Source: CAZMVU01 sp964569295
Lineage (GTDB): Bacteria > Hydrogenedentota > Hydrogenedentia > Hydrogenedentales > JAGMZX01
Direction: 5' to 3'
Assembly (NCBI GenBank): GCA_964569295.1
Contig: CAZMVU010000010.1
Location: 1 to 49,811, forward strand
DNA: 49,811 nt
The notes under the pieces are model-generated. The model was not told where the DNA came from. It saw only the letters and a program-made list of their open reading frames with translations, and searched no databases. Made by a program: the position numbers and the translations under genes. Below are positions 8,080 to 16,365 of this stretch, piece after piece (the stretch's first letter is position 1; the number at the start of each line of letters is the position of its first letter).

Positions 8080-9750
8080 ATGGTAAACCCTGTGCTGGAT
8101 AAAACACGCAACGCACGCCGCTTGTTCGGCGTGGTGCAGGTGCTCGTGCGCCATGGCTTTGCCGATTTCGTGCAGCGCAGCAATCTGCACCGGTCGTTGC
8201 CGGCCCGGCTGTTGCGCCGCATCCGCATGCGGGAAGCGCCGCCCGATGCCTCGGGGACTTTCGGTCAGCGCCTGCGCGCCGCGCTCACAGAACTCGGCCC
8301 GACGTTCATTAAACTTGGCCAGGTTCTCAGCACCCGCCCGGACTTGGTCACTCCGCCGGTGGCAAACGAGTTGGCCAAGTTGCAGGACGCGGTGTCGCCG
8401 GTGCCTTTCGAGCAGATTGCGCCTGTCATTAAAGATGCCTTCGGTAAGCCCGTGGCCGATCTCTTCGCCGAGTTCGATGAGGAGGCCGTCGCCTCGGCCT
8501 CGCTCAGCCAGGTCTACCGCGCGCGCCTGCACACGGGCGAAGAAGTGGCGGTCAAGGTGCAACGGCCGGGCATCCAGAAGGTGATCGATGCGGATCTGGG
8601 CCTCATGCTGCAGATCGCCCACTGGGTGGATGAACACGTGAAGGACATGCAATGGCTCGACCCACCGGGCGTGGTGCATGAGTTCTCGCGCAGTATTCGC
8701 CGGGAGTTGGACTTCAATATCGAGGCGGGCATCATCGACCGTTTCCACGAGAACTTCGAGGATGTCGAGGATGTTTTCATACCGGGCACCTTCCCCGCGT
8801 TGTGCAACACACGGGTGCTCACGATGGAGTGGGTGGATGGTGTGCGCGTGGACCGCTTCGACGCCTATGAGGCGCGCCGGTGCGACCGCAAATTGCTCGC
8901 CACGCGCGGCTGTGAAATCCTGTGCGATATGTTTTTCGCGCACCGCCTGTTCCACGCGGACCCGCATCCGGGCAATGTATTCATCACCTACGATAACACC
9001 ATTGCATTTCTGGACTATGGCATGGTCGGGCATCTCGAGAAGACGGATGTGGCTGCCCTCGCGGATCTGTTTCTCGCCATCTTTCATGAGGATTCCGTCG
9101 AGACCGCCAACGCATTGCTTCTGCTCACGGCAGGCGGCGAGCCGGAGAATATGGAAGGGCTGCGCCACGAGGTTGCCGATTTCATCGCCTTCGAGGCCCG
9201 GTCGGTTGTGGGCGGCGGGGAGGTGGCGCGCGGCCTCGAGCGGGCGACGGAAATCGTACGCCACTACCAACTCGATCTGGCGCCGCGTTTCTCGCTTCTG
9301 TTGAAGGCGCTTGCCTCGATCGAGCATGTGGGCCAGCAACTCGACCCTGAGATGGACATGGTGCCTGTACTGCGCCCGTATATTGAAGAACTGGTTTCCG
9401 AACGCTATACGCCTGTCGAATTGTTGAAGGAATTCCAGCACAACGCGGGGATTATCCGCCGGCTCGCGCGCCAATTGCCGGAGGATGTATCGAGCATCTC
9501 GCAGCGCCTGCGCAAGGGCCGCTTCCGGATGAACCTGCACCACGAGCATCTCGAGGATCTCGTAAACACGCTCGATGTGACGGCGAACCGCATCTCGGTG
9601 AGCGTGATCACCGGTGCGCTCATCATGGGGAGCAGTTGGCTGCTTGCGGCGCAGGAGGCCCTGTGGGGGTTGGCGATTATGGGGTTCATCGGGGCCGGGG
9701 TCATGGGGGTGAGCCTGGTGGTCTCGATTGTCTGGAGCCGCCGCCTGTAA
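8080..9750 (+). CDS. ubiB: UbiB/ABC1-family atypical kinase
   Basis: UbiB-family proteins are atypical kinase-like ATPases needed for ubiquinone and related isoprenoid lipid metabolism. The 556-residue product has the family signatures: the KxGQ motif (K78-Q81), the A-rich loop ASASLSQVYRA, the lysine of VAVKVQRPG (K159), the catalytic-loop-like HADPHPGN (292-299) and the metal-binding DYG (D312). The C-terminus has two membrane helices (about residues 505-550), as in bacterial UbiB. No other quinone gene lies in the window, so it may serve ubiquinone, menaquinone or another prenyl lipid. It is followed after 20 bases by ispE, an isoprenoid gene, which fits a shared lipid theme. The ATG at 8080 has no strong ribosome site. 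Confidence 0.92.
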   Translation: MVNPVLDKTRNARRLFGVVQVLVRHGFADFVQRSNLHRSLPARLLRRIRMREAPPDASGTFGQRLRAALTELGPTFIKLGQVLSTRPDLVTPPVANELAKLQDAVSPVPFEQIAPVIKDAFGKPVADLFAEFDEEAVASASLSQVYRARLHTGEEVAVKVQRPGIQKVIDADLGLMLQIAHWVDEHVKDMQWLDPPGVVHEFSRSIRRELDFNIEAGIIDRFHENFEDVEDVFIPGTFPALCNTRVLTMEWVDGVRVDRFDAYEARRCDRKLLATRGCEILCDMFFAHRLFHADPHPGNVFITYDNTIAFLDYGMVGHLEKTDVAALADLFLAIFHEDSVETANALLLLTAGGEPENMEGLRHEVADFIAFEARSVVGGGEVARGLERATEIVRHYQLDLAPRFSLLLKALASIEHVGQQLDPEMDMVPVLRPYIEELVSERYTPVELLKEFQHNAGIIRRLARQLPEDVSSISQRLRKGRFRMNLHHEHLEDLVNTLDVTANRISVSVITGALIMGSSWLLAAQEALWGLAIMGFIGAGVMGVSLVVSIVWSRRL

Positions 9751-9770
9751 CCCGTTTCAGGAGCTTGCCC

Positions 9771-10652
9771 ATGTCTACCGATATGACTTATCGCTCCTAC
9801 GCCAAGATCAACCTCTACCTCGATGTGCTGAATCGCCGGCGCGACGGCTACCACAACATCGAAACCATTTTCCAGACGGTCAGCCTTTGCGACGAGTTGC
9901 ACTTCGCCGAGGCGCACAACCGGATTTCCCTGTCGTGTACCACCCAGGACCTTGATACCGGCGAAGACAACCTTGTCTACCGCGCGGCCATGCTCCTGCG
10001 CGAGCATGCGGGAGTTACCCAGGGCGCCCGTATTCACCTCGACAAGCACATTCCTATCGCGGCGGGGATGGCCGGCGGATCGGGCAACGCCGCCGCCACG
10101 CTCATCGCGCTGAATACGCTGTGGGGGCTGCGTTGGCCGGCAGAGCGCCTGCGGGGCCTGGCGCTTCAACTCGGGTCGGATGTGCCCTATTGCACCATGG
10201 GCGGCACGGCCCTGGCCACGCGCCGCGGCGAAGACCTGCAAGCCATGCGCCCTATCCGGAAGACTTGGTTCGTGCTGGTTCACCCCGAGATCGCCGTGAG
10301 CGCCGCGCGCACCTACAACCACCCGAAGCTCACGCGCAACGACGCCCCCTGTTTCGCCGGGCGCACCGCCGGTTTTCGCAAGGCTATAGGTTTGGTGGGG
10401 CAGGGCGATTGGGCGGCAGCCGTGTATAACAGCATGGAGGCGGCCGTGTTCCATGATTTTCCGAACCTTGCCGCAGCCCGGGACAGACTTCTCGAACATG
10501 GCTGCACGGCCGCCGCCATGAGCGGCAGTGGCCCCACCATATTCGGTGTGTGCGCCTCGAAACGCGACGCCACCCGCATCGCCGAGAAGATGGAGGCGCT
10601 GCGGACCTCGGTCGTACACACCGTACCCCTGGGTGTAGAGCGCGTGCGCTGA
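9771..10652 (+). CDS. ispE: 4-diphosphocytidyl-2-C-methyl-D-erythritol kinase IspE
   Basis: IspE phosphorylates the 2-hydroxyl of CDP-methylerythritol in the non-mevalonate (MEP) isoprenoid pathway. The 293-residue product is a GHMP kinase of normal family length. It has N-terminal SYAKINLYLDVL with the catalytic-type lysine K12, the ATP-binding PIAAGMAGGSGNAAATL from residue 95, D137 in LGSDVPYC, and the C-terminal AMSGSGPTIFGV loop. The ATG at 9771 is preceded by CAGGAG and sits 20 bases after ubiB. Upstream in-frame codons lie inside ubiB and are unlikely starts. Confidence 0.95.
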   Translation: MSTDMTYRSYAKINLYLDVLNRRRDGYHNIETIFQTVSLCDELHFAEAHNRISLSCTTQDLDTGEDNLVYRAAMLLREHAGVTQGARIHLDKHIPIAAGMAGGSGNAAATLIALNTLWGLRWPAERLRGLALQLGSDVPYCTMGGTALATRRGEDLQAMRPIRKTWFVLVHPEIAVSAARTYNHPKLTRNDAPCFAGRTAGFRKAIGLVGQGDWAAAVYNSMEAAVFHDFPNLAAARDRLLEHGCTAAAMSGSGPTIFGVCASKRDATRIAEKMEALRTSVVHTVPLGVERVR

Positions 10653-10670
10653 CGGTTTCCCCCTCTCACT

Positions 10671-10700
10671 TTGCGGAGAAGTATCGGTCCCCGATATACT
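10671..10700 (+). promoter_or_regulatory. Probable promoter of the sulfatase gene
   Basis: TTGCGG (10671-10676) and TATACT (10695-10700) are 18 bases apart and about 70 bases upstream of the sulfatase start. The -10 matches 5/6 and the -35 matches 3/6. Confidence 0.4.
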
Positions 10701-10768
10701 GCCGCGAGAAGGTGCACACGTGCAGATGCAACAGCGCCCACGTATCATGGGCCGGGAGCAGGCAGACT

Positions 10769-12340
10769 ATGAAACGCCGGGACTTCTTACGCAGCGTGGG
10801 TGCGGGTATGACCGCCGCGGCGCTGCCGGGTTCACTCTCTTTTGCGCAGGGCAATGCTTCGGATAAGCGCCCGAACATCATTGTCATTCTCGCCGACGAC
10901 ATGGGTTTTTCGGATATCGGCTGCTATGGCGGCGAGGTAGCCACGCCCAATATCGATGCGCTTGCCGCCGGCGGCCTGCGTTTTACCCAGGCCTATTCCG
11001 CGGCACGCTGCTGCCCCACGCGCGCGGCGCTGCTCACCGGGCTCTACCCGCATCAGGCGGGCGTCGGCAAGATGGTGTCCCACGATGGCGGCGTAGAACA
11101 TGGTCCCTACCAGGGCTTCCTCAATGACCGGTGCGTCACCATTGCCGAGGCGCTCAAACCCGCCGGTTACAGTACCTACATGTCCGGCAAATGGCATGTG
11201 GGCGAACGGCCGGAGCATTGGCCCCGGGAGCGTGGCTTCGACCGCTACTTCGGGCTGATCAGCGGCGCATCAAGCTACTGGGAGATTATCGAGAATCAGA
11301 AACGGGAGCGCCAGATGGCCCTCGAAAGCGAACCCTGGAAGCCGACCCCCGGCGACTTCTATATGACCGACGCCTTCAGCGACTACGCCGTCGAGCGCAT
11401 CGATGAGCATGAAGGCGGCAACCCGTTTTTCATGTACCTGGCCTACACGGCGCCGCACTGGCCGCTCCATGCCTGGGAAAAGGACATCGAGAAATACGCC
11501 GGCTACTACAAGTGCGGCTGGGACGTGCTGCGGCAGCGGCGCCATGAGCGGCTCATCGACCTTGGCATCATCGACCCGCAGTGCGAACTGTCGCCGCGCG
11601 ACCCGGACGTGCCGCCGTGGGAAGAAGCGGAGAACAAGGAAGAATGGATTCGCCGTATGGCCGTCTATGCCGCCATGATCGACCGCATGGACCAGGGCAT
11701 CGGCCGGGTTATTGATGCGCTCAAGCGCAATGGCCAGTACGAGAACACGCTCATCCTGTTCATGGCCGACAACGGCGGGTGCCACGAGGACATATCGGGC
11801 CGCAAGCTCGACCAGCCCGGTACGAAGCCTGGTGAGCGCGGTTCCTACGTCGCCTACTGCCGGCCCTGGGCCAATGCCTCGAACACGCCGTTCCGCCTGT
11901 TCAAGCACTGGATTCATGAAGGCGGCACGGCCACCCCGCTCGTCGCACACTGGCCCAAGGGCGTCGATGCACGCGGCGGCCTGACGGACGAGGTAATGCA
12001 TTGCATCGACATCATGCCCACCTGCCTGCGCCTTGCCGGCGCTGAATACCCGGAGACTTACGAAGGGCGGGCTATCACCCCAGTCGCCGGGCGCGACCTT
12101 ACCCCGGTGTTGCGCGGCGGCACACGCAAAGGCCACGAAGCGCTGTACTGGGAGCACTACGATAACCGCGGCATCCGCAAGGGCAAGTGGAAGCTCGTGG
12201 CGGAGAAACGGGAAGCCTGGGAGCTCTACGACCTCGAGAAAGACCGCACCGAGTTGCACGATCTCTCGGAAGAAATGCCGGAAAAGGTTGAGGAACTGCT
12301 CGACATGTGGGAGGCCTGGGCCGAGAAAGTGGGCGTGTAG
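10769..12340 (+). CDS. Tat-exported sulfatase (formylglycine type)
   Basis: This 523-residue protein begins MKRRDFLRS, a twin-arginine motif followed by a hydrophobic segment ending in SFAQG, so it is probably exported folded by the Tat system. The sulfatase signature is complete: metal ligands D43-D44 in ADDMGFSD, the C-x-P-x-R site C81-P83-R85 followed by AALLTG, and D334-N335 in ADNGG. C81 would need conversion to formylglycine by an FGE or anSME enzyme, and no such gene is in the window. Length and the C-terminal LYDLEKDRTELHDL block fit arylsulfatases of the S1 group that act on carbohydrate or aryl sulfates; the substrate is unknown. The start at ATG 10769 is chosen because it gives the twin-arginine peptide; longer in-frame extensions overlap ispE. 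Confidence 0.92.
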   Translation: MKRRDFLRSVGAGMTAAALPGSLSFAQGNASDKRPNIIVILADDMGFSDIGCYGGEVATPNIDALAAGGLRFTQAYSAARCCPTRAALLTGLYPHQAGVGKMVSHDGGVEHGPYQGFLNDRCVTIAEALKPAGYSTYMSGKWHVGERPEHWPRERGFDRYFGLISGASSYWEIIENQKRERQMALESEPWKPTPGDFYMTDAFSDYAVERIDEHEGGNPFFMYLAYTAPHWPLHAWEKDIEKYAGYYKCGWDVLRQRRHERLIDLGIIDPQCELSPRDPDVPPWEEAENKEEWIRRMAVYAAMIDRMDQGIGRVIDALKRNGQYENTLILFMADNGGCHEDISGRKLDQPGTKPGERGSYVAYCRPWANASNTPFRLFKHWIHEGGTATPLVAHWPKGVDARGGLTDEVMHCIDIMPTCLRLAGAEYPETYEGRAITPVAGRDLTPVLRGGTRKGHEALYWEHYDNRGIRKGKWKLVAEKREAWELYDLEKDRTELHDLSEEMPEKVEELLDMWEAWAEKVGV

Positions 12341-12358
12341 GCCCGGTTCTTGAAGGCG

Positions 12359-12470
12359 GCTCGCGGGTACGCTCGCCCTCCCGTGAAGTTTCAAGGACGA
12401 AGTTTCAGGGACAGGCCCCGTTACTTTTCGCAAGTCAAATGTTTCGTAGTCTGTCCCCTGGCCTTTTTAT
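12359..12470. repeat. REP-like intergenic repeat element
   Basis: The convergent gap between the sulfatase and the minus-strand gene holds three repeat signals. A tandem pair of GAAGTTTCA-R-GGAC units occupies about 12385-12412. An imperfect inverted repeat consists of CAGGGACAG (12406-12414) and CTGTCCCCTG (12451-12460), enclosing CCCCGTTACTTTTCG and related sequence. A GCTCGCGGGTACGC-like block at about 12360-12381 recurs at about 17769-17790. GGGACAG/CTGTCCC palindromes of this kind are known as REP-type elements mobilised by IS200-like RayT transposases; calling it one here is an inference. Confidence 0.45.
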
Positions 12471-12506
12471 GCACGGTGGTCCCAAGTCTCGCAATCAGGT
12501 ATTGGC

Positions 12507-13382
12507 TCACACGTCGCAGATGCGGGCGGCCTCGGTGAGCGAGGCGATGGGGTCCGGGCCGGCTGGCACGAACTCATGGCCGAAGTAGCCGTCGTACCCG
12601 GTGTCGACGATGGCCTGGGCGATACGCCGGTAGTTCAGCTCCTGGGAGTCGTCGATCTCGTTGCGGCCGGGCACGCCGCCTGTGTGGAAATGCACGATAT
12701 AGTCGATGTTCTCCTGGATGGTGGTGATAATATCGCCTTCCATGATCTGCATGTGGTAGATGTCATACAGCAGGCCGAAGTTTTTCGTGCCCAAGTCCTT
12801 CGCCAGTGCCACGCCCCAGGCCGTGTGGTCGCACATGTAGTGATTGTGGTCGCGCTTCGAGTTGAGCAGTTCCATGGTCAGCGTAATGCCGAGTTCTTCC
12901 GCCAGCGGCACGATGCGCTTCAGTCCGCGCACGCAATTGCGCAGCCCCTCGCTTTCGTCGAGACGGGGACGCCGGTTGCCGCTGAACACGATCATCTTGT
13001 CGAGGCCCGCCGTCTTGATCTTCGGCAGCAGGTCTTCCGACTTTGCCACGAGTTCGTCGTGGTTCCTCGGGTCGTTCCACCCCTTCGCGATGCCGCCCGG
13101 ACCGTTCGGCATGGCGCAGGTGAGTCCCTGGTCCTGCACCACGGACCACTGCTTTTCATCGAGCAATTCAACGCTCTTGAGCCCGATGCGCGCCGCCTCC
13201 TTCGCCAGTTCCTCGAGCGGAATCTTGTAGCACCAGGCGCTCACACTCTGTTTCAGGCGTCCTTTGAGCGGTGCCTCGTCGGCCGCTGCAGCATGGCTGC
13301 CCAGCGCGAGTACTGCGCCCGAAGCGCCGGCCATGGCGCCCAGGGCATGGCGGCGGGTGATAGGATTCCGTTTCTTCAGCAT
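12507..13382 (-). CDS. Tat-exported sugar isomerase-like TIM-barrel protein
   Basis: The 291-residue product matches the hydroxypyruvate isomerase/xylose-isomerase-like TIM-barrel superfamily. Candidate metal ligands are E171 (LTMELLN), D207 (YDIYH), H233 (HFHTGG) and E270 (FGHEF), with spacing close to that of hydroxypyruvate isomerase (Hyi), where the third ligand is usually Gln. The N-terminus reads PITRRHALGAMAGA with an alanine-rich segment ending AAAADEA, a Tat-type signal peptide. Hyi itself is cytoplasmic, so this is an exported paralogue of unknown substrate, a type common in planctomycete-like genomes. The start has a clear AGGAGG site on the minus strand. It is the last gene after zwf and pgl on this strand, separated by 156 bases. 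Confidence 0.85.
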   Translation of the reverse strand: MLKKRNPITRRHALGAMAGASGAVLALGSHAAAADEAPLKGRLKQSVSAWCYKIPLEELAKEAARIGLKSVELLDEKQWSVVQDQGLTCAMPNGPGGIAKGWNDPRNHDELVAKSEDLLPKIKTAGLDKMIVFSGNRRPRLDESEGLRNCVRGLKRIVPLAEELGITLTMELLNSKRDHNHYMCDHTAWGVALAKDLGTKNFGLLYDIYHMQIMEGDIITTIQENIDYIVHFHTGGVPGRNEIDDSQELNYRRIAQAIVDTGYDGYFGHEFVPAGPDPIASLTEAARICDV

Positions 13383-13538
13383 AATGCGTTTCCTCCTGGC
13401 CGCGAGGCCGTTTCAAGGGTATTCTGGCACAAGGTCACGGTCGGCACAAGGCGCCGGTTCTGGCTTGCGAATGGTGCGATGTAATGGGGCATTTGCGCCG
13501 TTGGGTGGGTGAGGCCGGTGGGGATGGCCACACGCCAC

Positions 13539-14207
13539 CTACGCTTGCCAGATTTCCACGCGCGGACATTCGCGCACGGCAAGGCCCGCCACAATCGTCT
13601 CGGGTTCGTTGCGCAGAATGTCGCAGATTTCCGTTTTTTCTTCTCCCGCCACGAGGAACACCACCCGTTCCGCACGCCGCAAGAGTGCCGGCGTCACGCT
13701 GACGCGGTCTGGCTCGGACGCCATGTGCACCGGGATGGCGTAGTGGCCCTCTGCATCGCGCAGGTCGTCGACGGTGAACAGGGAGCACGTGTGGCCGTCG
13801 ATGCCGAGGCCGAGCAGGGCAAGCCGAATTGTGCCGCCGGCATCGAGAAAGCGGGTGAGCTGGTGTTCATAATCCGCGGCCGCATCCGCGATGGGCTGGG
13901 CCGTGTTTACGTGAAGGACGCGATCCTCTGGCAAGGCCAAGGCCGCGAGCATGGGCAGCGTTGTACCATAGTTGCTGGCCGGGTTGTCCGGCCGCACATG
14001 CCGCTCATCGGCAAAGGCAATGTGTGCCACCGGGTTCACGGGGAACGGGTCCGCTGTGATGCGCTCATAAATGGGCACGGGCGTGCTGCCGCCGCTAATC
14101 AGCGTGAGATGTGGTCCCCCGTCGTGTTGCAGTGTTTCGGCCACGAGGTCGCGTACGGCCTGGTGGAAAAGCGCAATCGTTTCATAGTGGCGCGCAGGAT
14201 AGGGCAT
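13539..14207 (-). CDS. pgl: 6-phosphogluconolactonase
   Basis: Pgl hydrolyses 6-phosphogluconolactone to 6-phosphogluconate, the second step of the oxidative pentose phosphate pathway. The 222-residue product has the family landmarks SGGSTP near residue 40, ADERHV near 70, and LGLGIDGHTCSLF near 135. Length is normal for the DevB-type enzyme. The ATG is preceded by AGGAG on the minus strand. It lies 110 bases downstream of zwf in the same direction, so one transcript is likely. No gnd (6-phosphogluconate dehydrogenase) is present in the window. Confidence 0.93.
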   Translation of the reverse strand: MPYPARHYETIALFHQAVRDLVAETLQHDGGPHLTLISGGSTPVPIYERITADPFPVNPVAHIAFADERHVRPDNPASNYGTTLPMLAALALPEDRVLHVNTAQPIADAAADYEHQLTRFLDAGGTIRLALLGLGIDGHTCSLFTVDDLRDAEGHYAIPVHMASEPDRVSVTPALLRRAERVVFLVAGEEKTEICDILRNEPETIVAGLAVRECPRVEIWQA

Positions 14208-14317
14208 GGTCTTCTCCTGGGTAGGAAAGCTGGTTTTGTTGGACTCGAAGCAAAGACAGAACGAACCGGGTTTCTGGTTATGTCGTGCGCATCGCCAGCC
14301 CTCGGGTGCTATTCGCC

Positions 14318-15802
14318 TTACCAGGCGGCGCCGTAGCGGCTGGCGAGGTTGTGTGCGGCATCGGGGCCGTTGCTGCCGAAGGGGTAGCCCCGCGGCTTGA
14401 TCCGCCGTGATTCAAGGGCGTGGAGCACCGGGGTAAACACGTCCCACGCGGCCTCGAGCTCGTCCGACCGAATAAAGAGGCTTTTATCGCCCTGGATTAC
14501 ATCGAGGAGCAGGGATTCGTAAGCCTCGGGTATCGCGGCGGGATATGTCGCGGCATACTGCAAATCGAGCGCACTTTCGTCGAGATCGATCTCGAGCCCC
14601 GGCACTTTGTTCACGATACGGAAGGTGATGTGCGGCTCCGGCTGCACATTGATAATCAGCTCGTTGTTCGACAAGTGCCCCGCCGCATGGGCGAAGATAT
14701 TGCCCGGCACACACCGGAAGCGGATGCGTATCTCGGTGCATTTGGTGGTGAGCCCTTTGCCCGCCCGCAACAGAAACGGCACGCCCTCCCACCGGCGGTT
14801 GTTCACTCCGAGCACGGCCGCGGCGAAGGTCGGGGTTGTGCTGTCCTTGGCGATGCGCTCCTCCTCGAGGTAGCCGTGATGCGCCTCGCCTGCGAGGTAG
14901 CCCCGGGTGTACTGGCCCACGACGAGGGCGTCGAGGTTGATCGGCGGAATCGCGCTGAGCGCCTTTACCTTTTCATCGCGCACATGCTTCGCCGCCAGGG
15001 TCACCGGTTGTTCCATGGCAACAAGCGCGAGAATCTGCAGCAGGTGGTTCTGCATGATGTCGCGAATGATGCCATACTGATCGAAGTAGCCGGCCCGGCC
15101 CGCGATGCCCGCGTCTTCCATCCAGGTGATACGCACGCTTTCGACATACGCCCGGTTCCAGATGGGGTCGAAGATAAGGTTGGCGAAACGCAGTACCATG
15201 AGGTTCTGGATGACTTCTTTGCCGAGGTAATGGTCAATCCGGTAGGTCTGTTCTTCGCTGAATGCCTGGGCGAGTCCCGCGGCCAATTCATCGGAGGAGG
15301 GGCGATCTTCGCCAAAAGGCTTCTCGATGACGACGCGCGACCAGCCGCCGCCGGCGCCCTTTTCCGCCAGTCCTGCGGCCTCGAGGCTCTTGGCGATATC
15401 GAGGTAGAGAAACGGGGGTACCGACAGGTAGTGCATGCGGTTCACGCGCCCCTCCGGTTCGTTTTTCGCCAGGCATTCGGCCAGCTTCGTGAAACTTGCC
15501 GGGTCGTCATACTGACCGGGGACGTAGTAGCAGTGCGCGAGGAACCGCTGCATGTACTCGTCGCAATGCTCACCGGGCACATAGCGGCAGGTGAGGTGCT
15601 TGGTGATGCGTTCGCGGAACTGTTCATCGCTCATCTCCGTGCGCGCCAGCCCGACGATACGGAAGTCGCTGGGAAGCAGTTCCTGGGAAAAGAGCGCGAA
15701 AAGGGCGGGGCATATTTTTCGGAGGGCGAGATCGCCCGAGGCGCCGGTGATAATGACACTCAGTGGCTGGCTGCGGTCGATGAGGTCGTTTGTACGTGGC
15801 AT
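14318..15802 (-). CDS. zwf: Glucose-6-phosphate 1-dehydrogenase
   Basis: Zwf oxidises glucose-6-phosphate to the lactone with NAD(P)+. The 494-residue product carries the nucleotide-binding motif GASGDLALRK from residue 20 and the active-site signature RIDHYLGKE (residues 188-196, with D190 and H191). Length is normal for bacterial Zwf. I prefer the ATG at 15802 (MPRTND), close to the first beta strand; an in-frame ATG at 15835 would add 11 residues, and neither has a strong ribosome site. The pgl gene follows in the same orientation. Confidence 0.95.
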   Translation of the reverse strand: MPRTNDLIDRSQPLSVIITGASGDLALRKICPALFALFSQELLPSDFRIVGLARTEMSDEQFRERITKHLTCRYVPGEHCDEYMQRFLAHCYYVPGQYDDPASFTKLAECLAKNEPEGRVNRMHYLSVPPFLYLDIAKSLEAAGLAEKGAGGGWSRVVIEKPFGEDRPSSDELAAGLAQAFSEEQTYRIDHYLGKEVIQNLMVLRFANLIFDPIWNRAYVESVRITWMEDAGIAGRAGYFDQYGIIRDIMQNHLLQILALVAMEQPVTLAAKHVRDEKVKALSAIPPINLDALVVGQYTRGYLAGEAHHGYLEEERIAKDSTTPTFAAAVLGVNNRRWEGVPFLLRAGKGLTTKCTEIRIRFRCVPGNIFAHAAGHLSNNELIINVQPEPHITFRIVNKVPGLEIDLDESALDLQYAATYPAAIPEAYESLLLDVIQGDKSLFIRSDELEAAWDVFTPVLHALESRRIKPRGYPFGSNGPDAAHNLASRYGAAW

Positions 15803-16365
15803 GGGGCTGGTCCCTGTGGTTGTCGCAGTGCGCACACGGCCGTGTTTGCGCGTCTCTGCCGCATAGCATTTCAGGAAGTTACGGACTCGCCCGAAAGACT
15901 TATAATACGATTCCCGGCGCCTGGGATGAAAACTTCTTCCCGGTTAAATACGTGCACGTAGTCATTCGCGTTCACGGCGAACAGCGGGGGGCGCGTCTGG
16001 ATTGTCTTTCGAGAAATCCGCGAAGGTGTAATCCTGGGTGAGCGTGGCCGCTTTGACTTCCGCACCCGCCACGCCAAGAATAGTCGCCGCCACCAGTTCC
16101 TCGGCATCAACGTAGCCGGTAGCGTCGAGGCGATGCAACGTGGTTTGACGCGCGAATGGAAGCGGGGCAGAATGACCGGCGGAGGACAAGGGGCAAGGCC
16201 CTGCAATGTGGAGGGCGTGGGCGTACAAGAGCGGGTGTGGGCGGTGGTGGTCCTGGGGAAAACCGCATTGAGACCGCGAACCTGCAAGGATTCATGAGGC
16301 AGGAAGGCAAGTTCGAGCGGGCGTTCCACCCGCGCAACGCCTTCCGGCTGTACCGAAGAAAAAGT
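15803..16365. other. 563-base gap with a gene remnant
   Basis: This divergent gap between zwf and the GMC oxidoreductase holds a frameshifted minus-strand coding remnant (about 15871-16140). A plus-strand TATAAT at 15901-15906 has no -35 partner. The 220 bases before the GMC gene show no motif I recognise. Confidence 0.35.
15871..16140 (-). pseudogene. Frameshifted gene remnant, unidentified
   Basis: Two minus-strand frames join at a run of six C (plus-strand G at 15985-15990). The upstream frame reads GYVDAEELVAATILGVAG then TLTQDYTFADFSKDNPDAPP before going off into a stop. The other frame continues PLFAVNANDYVHVFNREE and ends GAGNRIISLSGESVTS. Removing one base of the homopolymer gives a single sensible protein of about 85 residues from a TTG near 16138. 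The tail faintly resembles the C-terminal regulatory domain of TrkA-C/CPA1-type transporters; this is only a resemblance. Either a decayed gene or a sequencing error in a homopolymer would explain it. Confidence 0.35.

Noticed and set aside
6388..9549. Minus-strand open frame of over 1,000 codons opposite the exported-protein and ubiB genes
   Set aside because: It is antisense to genes with complete family motifs. High G+C at third codon positions leaves few stops on the opposite strand, and the translation has an arginine/histidine-rich, low-complexity look without domains.
15901..15906. Perfect plus-strand TATAAT
   Set aside because: No -35 partner, and it lies inside a coding-like remnant; the next plus-strand gene is 460 bases away.
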